Shown here: piece after piece, positions 34,100 through 44,545 of the stretch | Layout of the letters: every line of letters starts with the position of its first letter | Position numbering within the stretch: position 1 is the first letter of the stretch | Assembly (NCBI GenBank): GCA_015143295.1 | Contig: CM026562.1 | Span: 11,498,041-11,562,040, forward strand | Length of the DNA: 64,000 bases | Direction of reading: 5' to 3' | From: Tetracentron sinense | Lineage: Eukaryota > Streptophyta > Magnoliopsida > Trochodendrales > Trochodendraceae | The notes under the pieces: generated by a model | What the model was told of the DNA's origin: nothing | What the model saw: only the letters and a program-made list of their open reading frames with translations | Database searches by the model: none | Made by a program: the position numbers and the translations under genes

Positions 34100-34220
34100 T
34101 GATGGATGGTAGGAGGGTGGATAACAACACATTACGATGTCAATCGGACTGAAAAGAGTGGATGATGTACAAGAATGCAAAATGGTGTACTCGAGGTATC
34201 AGGGTGTACGTATGGAATGT

Positions 34221-34450
34221 TGGGATGTGCACGGAGCATAGGGAAATGTTTACGGAAAGCTGAGGTGCGCACGGAGCATGAGGAGATGCTTACGGAAAGC
34301 TGAGATGCGCACGAAACGCAGGAAAATGCTTACGGAAAGCTGAGATGCGTGCGGAGCGCGGGAAATTGCTTATGAAAAGCTAAGATGCGCACGGAGCGCG
34401 GGGAAATACTTACGGAAAGCTAAGATGCGCACGGAGCGCGGGGATGTGTC
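34221..34450. repeat. Second 40-bp tandem array, about 6 units
   Basis: Units carry TACGGAAAGCTGAGATGCGC then ACGGAGCGCGGGGAAATGCT; starts of TACGGAAAGC at 34251, 34291, 34331, 34371 (as TATGAAAAGC) and 34411 are exactly 40 bp apart. The sequence is unrelated to the neighbouring 40-bp array although the period is the same. Confidence 0.85.
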
Positions 34451-34947
34451 TGCATAGAGTGCGACTTATTTTGTGAGTGTCTGTGGTGCAGATGTGTGCG
34501 AATAGTACAACTAACATCGTGATTATGTGTGTGTAGCGTGGTTGACCACGTGGAATGTGTGTGTAGAGAGCAACTAACATTGTGAATGCTGTGCGGTTAA
34601 CTATGTGAATGTGTGTGCAAAGTGTTATTAACATTGTAAATGCACTTGCGCAGTGAGCGACAAATGTGTGTGTAGTGCGAACACATGTGGTGGTTATGTA
34701 GTGTGCAGCTAAGTGGAAGTAAACATAATGCAACTAATCTATGTAGATGTATGTGCAGAGTGTGACTACTTAATGTGCATGCATAGTGAGCTAACATGAC
34801 GAATATGTTAGCATAGTGTGACCAACTATGTGAAATCATGTAGTGTAGATAACATTGTGAATGTATGTGCACAGTGAATGTGTCAAATAAAACATATCAA
34901 GGGGTCCATCAAATGAGATGGCTAGCACAGAACACTGCATCATACAT

Positions 34948-35394
34948 GATGTATCTAAGGTGCACCGAATGAGGGTGACTAATAGTGAGCGACGCATCAA
35001 ATATGATGTATCTGGGGTGCACCGAACGAGGGTGGCTAACAAAGAACGACACATCAAACATGATGTATCTGAGGTGCACCGAATGAGGGTGGCTAACAAA
35101 GAGCGATGCATCAAACACGATGTATCTGGGTGCACCGAATGAGGGTGACTAATAAAGAGCGACTCATGATGTATCTGAGGTGCACCGAATGAAGGTGGCT
35201 AACAAAAATGACACATAAAACATGATGTATCTAGGGTGCATCGAATGAGGGTGGCTAACAAAGAACGATGCATCAAACATGATGTATCTGGGGTGCACCG
35301 AATGAGGGTGGCTAACAAAGAACGATGCATCAAACATGATGTATCTGGGGTGCACCGAATGAGGGTGGCTAATAAAGAATGACAATGGGTGTGA
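34948..35394. repeat. 57-bp tandem array, 8 units
   Basis: Unit starts GATGTATCTGGGGTGCACCG and continues AATGAGGGTGGCTAACAAAG then AACGATGCATCAAACAT. Starts: 34948, 35005, 35062, 35119, 35168, 35224, 35281, 35338. The main period of 57 is a multiple of three, so long open frames appear on both strands, but they only translate the repeat. Confidence 0.92.
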
Positions 35395-37114
35395 ATGTAC
35401 ATGTGTTGGTATGCAATTTGTGAAGCATGTGCAATGTGCGATGTAATTGACATATGCATATGCATGACATGCGATGAATATGAAGAACATGACTCGCTCT
35501 ATAATCCAGTCTTGCTCTCGCTTCTTGTTGATTTGAGATTCTTGGCTTTGCCTGCTTTTGTTGGAGAGCTCGCTATAGTGAGATTGATTTTGACCAAGTC
35601 ATAAACCACACTCGACATTGATTACAGACTAAAATAAAACTGTTTTTGAAAACAAATGACTTTCGAGTTTCCCAAAATAAGTGCTTTCTTTGCTTGTTGG
35701 TTTGTGAGAGGATTTGCCCTTACTGAAGATTGAATGCTTTGCCCCCATAGGGCAGGATATAGCAATGAGCAAAGTTGATCTTCTGTGCTCAGCCAAGGAA
35801 GATAGTTACTCAATTCTGACTTTATTGCATGCTGAATTTGGTCTTGCTTGGAGCCAAGGGCTTTGTATTGTAAATGACGTTGAATTCTTCAGTCTGAGCT
35901 GCTTGCAGATATGTTGCCGGAGATCTGGGATAACCGTTGTTAAGATCCTGTTACCAGAGTTCACCTCAGAATGCGCTGAATCTCTTCCAGTGTTGGGCAG
36001 AGCTCGTTCTTACCAAAACGAAATACCATATGAGATGGGCTCCTACACTGGATAGCAGTGTTCATGAGGCGCGAGTCCGGGTTAACCACAGATAGGTCTA
36101 GGATATTTTTGGTTTTATAGTACTGAGCCCAAATGAGACACTGACTCGAGGTGAAAGCCCCAATTGAAGCCTGGAAGTTATCATCGCATGCCCCCTGAGA
36201 AGTTAGATGCACGGGCCGTGACTGTCGGCCCATTGACTGAGTTACCCCTGAAGGACCTGCCATCTACCTGGATAATGATACAGACTCTGTGAGTGCACTA
36301 TACATGCAGATGGTATGCAAAATGATTAAGTAGATTTTGTTTGGGTGTGATACGACATACGTAATCCGATAAGGCAGACGGACGGAGGTCCGATGTGCTT
36401 TAGCCCAAGTTGTTGGAAACCGATGGACCTATCAGATCAAGGTTGGGACAGGCCCAGTGAAGGCCTGTCTGTCTGGGATTGGGACCCCATATGCTATGTC
36501 GGGAAGCAAGGTTGGATGTAGTTTGTTACAAGCACAAGTTTGGCTCATTACATGCCCCTGAATGGGTGGTTATCCGGGTAGAATGTGCCCGGGTAGTCAA
36601 CCATGATTAGGGACAGGTATAGGGTGCAAGCAAGTTTGGGTTTGTAGTAGCCCTTCCAGAATGGAGTGCTTGTAGACTATACCGAAGCCTAGACTACATG
36701 TATGAATGCTGGTTTGATGCAAGGGTGTTCCTAGTAGGATGGGAGGATCACTTAACACCGTATATACGACTCCTCGGTATAGAACATACCTGAAAAGGGA
36801 TGATTAGTGTAAGTGGGAGCGTTCAGAATCCTTCCCTAAGAGATATCACCCAATAGGAGTAACTCCGCAGACCTCCAAGATGTTTAAGTCACTGACACTG
36901 AGGATGATCATCTAACAGTCGTTAACGTAATAAGCCTGTCTACTGGGTTGAATGAGATTATTTACACTACTATAACATGTATGGATGCACAGTACACAAT
37001 TAATCAAGAGATGTAAAATGATTAGTGTTTAGTTAAATGCTTAGGCATTTTATACAGGATTAAGGTTTAGTTGGCTTAAACCCAGGTTCCTGGTTGAACC
37101 CTGTATTGAACAAC

Positions 37115-37132
37115 TCCCCAGCAGAGTCGCCA
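37115..37132 (-). other. Tat-like primer binding site
   Basis: Minus-strand TGGCGACTCTGCTGGGGA next to the right LTR. It is not the tRNA-Met type. It resembles primer sites of Ogre/Tat elements, which I recall as using tRNA-Arg; the tRNA call is not certain. Confidence 0.65.
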
Positions 37133-37136
37133 GAGC

Positions 37137-39564
37137 TGTGAGCGTGGGATTTCACTTCCCTAGATTTCTCACGGGGTTTTGAGAGTTGCCACCTATTAAT
37201 TCAGAAGGGATAAGTCCCCCGAAGTTTTGGCTAAGGTCTTGGTACACAAGAGAGATCAGGGTAAGGGGTTCGGTTAAGTCCGTGGAAGGTGTTAGGCACC
37301 CCGAGACTTCCGTTTTACAACGGTTCCATACTCCCCGAGTTTAAGCCAATTAAAGTTAATATTGTTTAAAATGCCAAAATGTTTAAGTGAACACTAATCC
37401 AAGAAGAGAAAAGCTAACTAGGGTCGGGCCCGGGTTGGGCTGCCTACGTACTCACAAGGTGAGATCAGACCGAGCGTAGTTCTGGCACGTGAGCCTGTGC
37501 CGAGGCTAGGGGCGTGTGTGTGTGCACCAAGGGTGGCTAACATGGACTAGTCCGGTAGACTAGGGTTTGATTGACTGAGGAGGGTCAAGTGCAAGGTATG
37601 TAAGCCTGGTAGGCTTAGGGGGTAGTCCGTTAGACTAGGAAGGAGTCCGACCTGGGTTAGGATTGCTAACCAGGATTAGACCGGACTAACTGCATTTAGG
37701 GTTGCTAACCACAGTAAAGGGTGAGTGAGTTGTAACCCTGTAGGCTAAGGCGGGGCCCAGTAGGCCGAGGTAAGTCCGGTAGACTTGGTTTTTAGGCCCG
37801 GTAGTCCGTAAACCGAAGTTAACTACGATTAGGGTGCTAACCACAGTTAAGAGGGGTCTAACTGTGGTTAGGGTTGCTAACCAGGGTTAGGGAGAGGGCT
37901 AAAGTCAGGATTATGGTTCAAAGTTTGTTTTAGGAATTTCTGTTTAATTTTCCAAAGTTTGTAGGGTTAGGGGGTGCTTAACCGCGGTTAAATGTTAACC
38001 GGATGTGTATTTAACCACAGTTAAGGGTCAGGTATAGTCCAAGGTGGGCCCAGGGGGCTAGGCAGGGCCTAAAATGGTCTCCTACCAGGCCTGGGCCCCT
38101 GCAAAAAGCCCAAAACAAAAAACACAGGTAATGTCGGTAATGAAATTACCTACATTATGGATAGTGTTTTAAGACTGTGTTTTGCCATTGTTTACTAGGG
38201 TTAGGCTGTAACCCAAAGTGAACCAAAGGTGGGGGAGTGTAGAGGGGACTCCTGGGGATGTTATGAGCCTAGTGTGGGGCCCAGGGGATGCCTGGAGTGG
38301 GCCCCACAGAGCTGCAAAGGTGCTATGCCTGAAACAGCAAACTGGCGGTAGAAGTATTACCGACAGGCTGAAACCAAGCAAAACACAGAACGTCAGGAAA
38401 TGATTCACCGACATTCTGGAAACAGGTTTGTTTAGGAATGGTGGTACTGAGAGTACCGCCGTTCTGGGTATTTCTAAAACCACTGGGGCTTTGCACAAAG
38501 GTCACTAGGGGTTCCCTCATGATAAGAGGGACCCCCAGAAGGTTCTGAAATGGCTGTCAAGCCTCGAGGATTTGTTATACCCGAAAGGGGTTCACCACAC
38601 CTATGGTTAGGTGGGTGAACACCCTGTGTGGGTTTGTTTACACTAAGCAGCAGTAAAAAAATAAAGAAAAATGTCCCCTAGAGATGACCAGGGGCTCACA
38701 TGATTGAACAGGTGATAATAAAAGGGGTATGGAAAATCCCTACCCTGTGCTCTATTTTTGCCGGATGAAGTGGAGCCTGCTACAGTGGTGGTGGTGCTCC
38801 GGAGATGATCTGCAGCGGCTAGGGACTTGAGGTAGGTCCGAGGCAAGTCCTAGGATGAAGACCAGGGGAGAGGGGAGACTTGAGGAACACGGTTTTGCAG
38901 TAGGGTTTCTTCCCTAAAAATGCAGACCATTTTACAGTAGAGGTGATGTTGGTTTTATAGGGATGGCAACTAGGGACCTAAGAGGGATTAGGAAGAAGGC
39001 TAGGTATGTGTATGGACCAAGGGGAGGTCGACTAAGAACTGAGGAGGGAGAAACCGAGGTGGAGGAAGGGATAGTGAAGTGTGCAGGGGGTTTGCAGACT
39101 GAAAAACTCGTAACTTGCAGAGGTCGGTAGAATAATTACCGACAAAGCAAAAACAGGCCAAATTTAAGATGTCGGTAGAGGGTCTACCGACATCATGGAT
39201 TTTAGTTTGAAAATGGGCTGGGCACTGCACACTTGGGTATATGGGATTATCCTAAGGATTTTTGGGCCTTGTGGGCTTGGATTAAAGGGTTTGGGCCTAT
39301 AGGCCATGGGTTTAGTTAGGGTTATGCTAGGGTTACCTAATGCTAAGGGTTTTGACAAGGTTTTGAATCCTAGGATTTAAATAGGGTTCACCTATGGTTC
39401 ACCTAGAGTTCACCTTGGGTTTAGTCCTAAGGGTAGGGTTTAATTAAGGGTTTTCTACGATTTAACTAGAGGCTTACCTAGGTTGTGAGGGATTTGGCAG
39501 GGTGTAACCACAGTTAAAAGATTTAACTGTGGTTAGGATGGAGTGTAAAAATCGGGTGCTTACA
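37137..39564 (-). mobile_element. Tat-like right LTR (2428 bp)
   Basis: TGTGAGCGTGGGATTTC ... ATCGGGTGCTTACA. It lies beside the primer site, so it is the 5' LTR of a minus-oriented element. The minus-strand TATA (CTATAAAA) is at 38953-38960. It holds six 21-bp hairpin units of the GTCGGTA-7 nt-TACCGAC type and many short copies of (T)TAACCACAGTTAA / AACTGTGGTTA in both orientations (37670-38030, 39500-39540). No coding region. Confidence 0.72.
38133..39191 (-). repeat. Six dispersed 21-bp hairpin units in the Tat-like right LTR
   Basis: Units at 38133-38153, 38344-38364, 38392-38412, 38440-38460, 39123-39143, and 39171-39191. Each has 7-bp arms and a 7-nt centre; the best are GTCGGTA/TACCGAC at 39123 and 39171. 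The last two are about 165-240 bp upstream of the TATA box in minus orientation; the other four are downstream of it. Confidence 0.72.
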
Positions 39565-41116
39565 CTTATAAACAAAATACCCAGTGAAGCATGTATGGAA
39601 TATGAAAATACATAAACACATGTATTACAAGGAATGTATTGAACAATTGCCAAAGGTATTCATGAAGCCAATATCACAAAGAATATATCAATTTAACATG
39701 TGAAATATCAAGGCAATCACAGTACAACCAAGCAAATGCAGACAATGCGGGGACTAAAGAGCGGGGAACAATCATAGAAATATAAAGCACAAACTCCCCC
39801 TCTACAACTCAATGACAAACTCCCCCTCATCAACTCAACTTGATCTTCTCCCCTTAAGATCAAGGACACCACCAAAATCAGGGCACTTAAGCCAGAAAGG
39901 CTCATGACAACCAAAAAGAAAACACATAATAATATTACAAAAAAATATCATGTGCCATATAAACATGCATCAAAAGCATTCCAAGTAGTAGTAATTTAAA
40001 ATTACAAATCCAATGAAGAACATGATTAGTTAGTCCGACTGAGTATACACATCTAACTAAATCTCACGGAATGCTAAAGCATAGCCAATTCACTTAGTCA
40101 CAGTTAGTAAATAGTTCAAAAGTGAAGCAATATGTGTGTAGTGGTGGTCTGACAAGATACTAGATCAAGATTTCTTTCTCATTCCAAGGATATGACATTA
40201 ACAACTAAGGGGACTCCCGGAGACATAATCTTAGAAGTCAAACCTAATCTTAGACGTCAAACCTAGTTAGATTCAGATATGCTAATTTTTTACATTTTGG
40301 TGAACCTTTATCCATTTTATTTGACTCAATATTTTTATTTTATTTTTGGTCAAATACCTCCAAACTTTGTAAGATTTCTTTTGATGTTCTTTGTCTAAAC
40401 ATATCTTTTCATGCAATGATGGCTTTCACACCATCTAGGTAGGTAGTCCTGGCTATGAGCAACATGGGCTTTCACTCTAATGACCCAGATAGATACCTAC
40501 TATCCACCTAGGTAGCCATTTCATACTGTTTGCATCCAATAGTGACTTCAAACTAGCCCAGTAGGTAGCCATTTTCATTGCAGCAATTTTTGCTCATGGA
40601 GGATACACAAAATGGGGATAACTAACACCATGGTAATTCTAGATTGGGCATCCTAGGTCACACCTTTGGGGTAATTCAAACACCTACTGATTGGAAAATA
40701 GACCTCTTAACAGAATCAGTCAGAGTGCATGTGAAATTTGTAAAGCATACACACATGAATAAATCTCTACCTATCCAAGATAAAACCAATCTAATTTTCA
40801 GCCTAACCAAGAGACTATGAAGGTAATATATCCTCAATCAACAACAAACTTATATTCAACCTTGGACAAGTATAGAAATAAAGATCACACAAGGAATGCA
40901 GATCATGCAAATCAAACAAGGGCAACATGAAAAAAATATTTTTGGATTTTATGATTTTTCAATGTTTTTGGATTTTTCAAAATAAAGAAAATAGAAAAAC
41001 ATATCAAAGCAAATAAACACTAGTAAAACAAAAACAAATACTAGTATACACAAATAACATAGCACTAAGACAAGATAGAACACTAACAACACACCCTAGG
41101 CTATGACAGACACGGG
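39565..41116 (-). other. Copia-Z non-coding 3' region
   Basis: AT-rich sequence with no domain in six frames. Noted: GGGGGAGTTTG motifs in minus sense (39793-39832), short repeats of TAGGTAGCCATTT / TAGGTAGTCC (40440-40575), and an A/T-rich part (40930-41060). It fills the place where pol would lie in an autonomous element. Confidence 0.6.
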
Positions 41117-43030
41117 CTAAGTGAAGCCCTTCAGGTCTTCCTTTCTCACCCAAAATGTTTTAGAAGTTTGATTGACCCTTTGGTCTCTAACCATTTTAGT
41201 TGAGGTAGGTATGACCTTTTGCCTCTTCCTCCTGTTCCTCATTTTTCAGGATTGAGTCCTAGAATTATGGCAGGCATTATGGTTCTCCCCGTTACCTCCT
41301 TTATATCTAGCATAAGGAGTGTTATGACCATGCAACTGTTTAGAGTTATCATAGATATTCAAGATATCATCATTTAACTTCTTAGACATCTCCACTGGGA
41401 TATCAACTGTCCTTTGAAGATTCTCATTTAAGTTATTTTGGTTCTTAAAACCATGGTTGGGCATTCTTCAAAGTTTAGGACATCAAGGCTCAATATGATC
41501 CTTCACTCCACATTTATGACATGTAAGAATGAATTTCTGAGTGGAATGGCCTTTCCTTTTAGCAGAAGGGTGCCTTTTAGCACCAGGTTCAGTGTTCAAG
41601 GTGGATGGAGTTCCCTTCTCATCTCCACACATCTGATTTTGCTCAAGATCAGCCAACTTGATTTCAAGACTTGTCTTTTCATCAAGACAAACATGCAATT
41701 CAGATTCAAGAAGCTGAGTCTTAGTAAGGAGGGAAGCCTTCTCTTCCTCAAGCTGTGACACAAGAGCTCTCAACCCTGAAGCCACTTGGTCTAAGACATT
41801 TTTTTCCATTTCAATAGATTTGATCTTTTTAGACATGAAAAATTGAACCTTTTTTAGCTTTAGGCATTCCTGAAATAGCTCATTATAGGCTGCCTCGAGG
41901 TCTCCCTCAGAATCCGAGTCATTCTGACTCTCATCATCCTCCTTGCCATCACTACAGTATTGGTTACTCACAACATTTGAAGAAGATTCTTAAATCCCAG
42001 TTAGTGATGCAATGAAGGCCACATAACCCCTAGTCTCCTCACAAGAAGAACTATCTGATTCCTCAGATTCAGATTCATTGTCATCCCTTGCCTTGCCCTT
42101 AAATCTTTTCTTATTAGAGCACTCAGCGGTAATATGGCTGTAGCCTTGGCATTCATAGCATTAACCACCTTGGGATTTCTTGTCCACACTTTTAAAATAT
42201 TTCTTATTTTCAAAGTGCTTGGACTTAGGCTTCTCAAAAAAAATTTGTCCTTTCGAATTAAATCTTTTATTAAATTTCAGAAATTTTCTGAATTTCTTTG
42301 CAAATAAATCCAACTCTTCTTCTTCATCCTTAGAGTCATTATCTGAACCATCTATGGATTCCTTGACAGATTTCAAGGCAATAGATTTTGGTTTCTTAGA
42401 TGGGTTCAGATTTAACTCATAGGTTTGGAGAAAACCAACCAACTCTTCAATTTTGAGAGCGATGGCGATAACCTTTGATCGAAATCTCTCAAGTAGAGAT
42501 CTCAAAAATTTTCTAAAAATTTTGGACTCAGGAATTATTTCCCCTAGATTGAAACTAAAATTGACAATGTCACTCAAATTAGCATAAAAACTGTCAAAAG
42601 TTTCATCATCATTCATTATCAACTTTTCAAACTTAGAGGTCAGTATTTGAAGTTTGGAGATCTTGACAGTTGTAGTCCCTTCATGGGTAATTTGAAGAAT
42701 GTCCCATGCCTCCTTCGAAGTGTCACACTTAGAAATACGTCGAAATTCTTCGAGTGTGACAGCAACGAAGATTGCATTTAGACCCTCACTATTCCATCTA
42801 CAACTTTCAAGTTCTGTATTGGTCTATTCAGAAGAAGGTTTAGGGATGGTCTGATCATCTATGGTCTTTCCTGGATGGGTCCAACCTTGTTCAATGGAGA
42901 TCCATACTCTCTCATCTAATGATTTTAGAAGCGCTCTCATTCGAGCTTTCCAATAGGCATAATTATTCCCATCAAATAATGGGGGACAAGAGATGGATCC
43001 TCCCTCTCTTTGGAGATTCATATTCACCAA
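41117..43030 (-). pseudogene. Copia-Z gag (capsid, coiled coil, two zinc knuckles)
   Basis: One frame of 638 codons with about six in-frame stops and no frameshift. N terminus CPPLFDGNNYAYWKARMRAL (gag entry motif), then CDTSKEAWDILQITHEGT, FDSFYANLSDIVN, an acidic/Lys-rich linker, knuckle 1 CYECQGYSHITAEC, a Glu/Lys/Leu-rich coiled-coil part (EAAYNELFQECLKLKKVQFF to LEIKLADLEQNQ), and knuckle 2 CHKCGVKDHIEP with a stop before its last Cys. It ends with KTFWVRKEDLKGFT and a stop at 41117, just past the WVPK-like motif that precedes the protease in full Copia elements. Confidence 0.86.
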
Positions 43031-43068
43031 ATATAGGAATGAGATCGCACTAAAAAATTAGTGAACCC

Positions 43069-43080
43069 GCTTTGATACCA
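43069..43080 (-). other. Copia-Z primer binding site (tRNA-Met)
   Basis: GCTTTGATACCA on plus, i.e. TGGTATCAAAGC on the coding strand, two bases from the LTR. It fixes the LTR edge at 43083. Confidence 0.85.
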
Positions 43081-43082
43081 AT

Positions 43083-44545
43083 TGAAAAAATTCGGTGAAC
43101 CTCAAATCTAGGGTTTGAGTTGAGAACTCACAAGTTCGAGGGGATGGTTAGGATTCCCTACAATTCTATCTACCCTTTTTATGATTTAACAATTTATTTA
43201 TTGATTAAAGGAATGATGAATTTAAAGTGGAAATAGAGAGAAACATGCAAGCCATAACACAAGAATTTTTACATGGAAACCGGGAAAAACTACGGGATCT
43301 AGTCCAGCCATGAGAATCCACTAAGACAAAGTTAACAAGAAATTACAAGACTCGAACTTGACTCCTTCGGACTCGACACTACGATCATTTAGTTCTTAGT
43401 CCTCCACGCCTCGAAAATTCATCATGTACTCACAAGTCCTGTGATTAATCGCAGCCACTCGTACTTCTCTGTGTGCCTCGAAAACAGTCCACGATCTCCC
43501 GATCAATCTCCGTCAATGACGGCTTCGGATTCCACCGACCAAATCACACATTCACGATCCTTCTCGGATTGATCTCCTTCGCAAAGGCTCTGGAACACTC
43601 CGGCCAAGTTTTTCTATCCAGAACAGGTTGATGGTTTGATAAGAATCAACTCCTAGATGGACTCCTTCAATGGACAAGTCCAAACAAGAAAGAATTGAGC
43701 TTTAGGCTTGCAAACTCTAGGTTGAAAGCAACTAACAAAGGATAGGAGAGAACATAAAAATTAGAGCTTTTATCCAATCTAGAGATATGTAAAAACCCTC
43801 TCAATCCTCTCCCAAGGTTATGTACCACGAACTAGAAGGGTTCTAGTTAAATAGAGAATCAAAAACTTGGTTTAGAAGTTGCAAAAATTGTTTAAAACCC
43901 CAAAATAGGCAAAAAATCGGATTTGGCAAAAATCCCATATCAGTGTCGACCTTGGGGGATACTTGGGCTGACCCAACTCCCCACTTTGGTCGACCCAAAC
44001 ATCCTTCAGGGTCGACCCTCATAATTTGCACTCTCTGCCTAATATTGCCATACAAACTTTTCTATACCCAGGGTCGACCCTCAATGCCCAGGGTCGATCC
44101 TGAGGTGCAAACCCGACTTTCAAACTTCATTTTTGGCTCTTTTACCCCTCATGAAAGTTGTAGATCTTTTCGACGTGGTCAATTTGATATATTATGGAGC
44201 AAAATCTGAGCTAGGGTCTGAGAGATATGCCACCTACAAGCAACCTTGGTTTATTGAAAAAATTCAGAATTTTGAACTTGTTTTGCGCTACATATCTCAT
44301 CACTTAGGGTCTATATGATTAGTTTAGGACACTTACCACCAAAGGTATCACATTAGGATTATTCTAAGTCAATTCCCACCTATGGTAGCATGGTATCTAG
44401 ATCACTTACCATCCTATGAAGGAAATGATCAATCGAATTTTCAACGGTCTTCAACTTCACTTGTTGTGAATGCTTGACAGCAATGACACAAGATACACAC
44501 CTAGACACTTAGACTTACTTGTCTTGACATCGGAATAAGCCAACA
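43083..44545 (-). mobile_element. Copia-Z 5' LTR (1463 bp)
   Basis: Plus-strand TGAAAAAATTCGG ... AATAAGCCAACA; on the coding strand it starts TGTTGGCTTATTCCG. Contains the ACATGGAAACCGGGAAAAAC segment common in plant Copia LTRs. The TATA-like CTATTTAACTA (minus sense) is at 43844-43854, with the palindrome cluster upstream at 43941-44102. No second copy in the window. Confidence 0.75.
43941..44102 (-). promoter_or_regulatory. Copia-Z LTR palindrome cluster upstream of TATA
   Basis: Six units around GTCGAC: cores at 43945, 43967 (GCTGAC), 43989, 44011, 44073 and 44093; the best copies are CAGGGTCGACCCTC (44007 and 44069) and TTTGGTCGACCCAAA (43985). Spacing is 22, 22, 22, 62, 20 bp. In minus orientation they lie about 90-250 bp upstream of CTATTTAACTA. 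Confidence 0.74.

Larger units (their letters stand above)
33080..37136 (-). other. Tat-like internal region without genes
   Basis: No gag, protease, RT or integrase motif in any frame. From left to right: polypurine tract, a unique part, a 40-bp array (33497-34099), a second 40-bp array of other sequence (34221-34450), a TG-rich stretch (34450-34880), a 57-bp array (34948-35394), then unique non-coding DNA (35395-37110) and the primer site. Open frames here are made by repeats or lack domains. In Ogre/Tat elements the 3' UTR is known to gain tandem repeats, which fits the arrays lying near the 3' LTR. Confidence 0.7.
30822..39564 (-). mobile_element. Tat/Ogre-like non-autonomous LTR element with two unlike LTRs
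   Basis: Left LTR 30822-33079, a gene-less internal region, a primer site at 37115-37132, right LTR 37137-39564. The LTR blocks GAGTCGCCACCTAT / GAGTTGCCACCTAT, GGAAGGTGTTAGGCACCCC and the GGGTGCTTACA end are features I associate with Tat/Ogre Gypsy elements. After the left LTR, GTTGCCCCTCTTT is the polypurine tract in minus sense. Apart from these blocks the two LTRs do not align, and the flanks (GTTGT and CTTAT) do not match, so this may be a fusion of two related elements. No gag or pol. Confidence 0.7.
39565..44545 (-). mobile_element. Copia-Z: gag-only Copia element, 3' LTR lost
   Basis: Minus-oriented: 5' LTR 43083-44545, primer site, gag (43030 to 41117), then about 1.55 kb of non-coding DNA ending at 39565 against the Tat-like LTR. 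No protease, integrase or RT follows gag. The non-coding end contains two minus-sense GAGGGGGAGTTTG motifs (near 39795 and 39825), the kind found before a Copia 3' LTR. The layout fits the gag-only non-autonomous elements described in plants as TR-GAG. Its own 3' LTR is not seen. Confidence 0.78.

Noticed and set aside
34836-35490. Minus-strand frames with a 19-residue repeat
   Set aside because: The 57-bp array has a period divisible by three, which keeps frames open by chance on both strands.
38169-38846. Minus-strand frames of 60-110 codons in the Tat-like right LTR
   Set aside because: No recognisable domain, no start context, and they overlap hairpin units.
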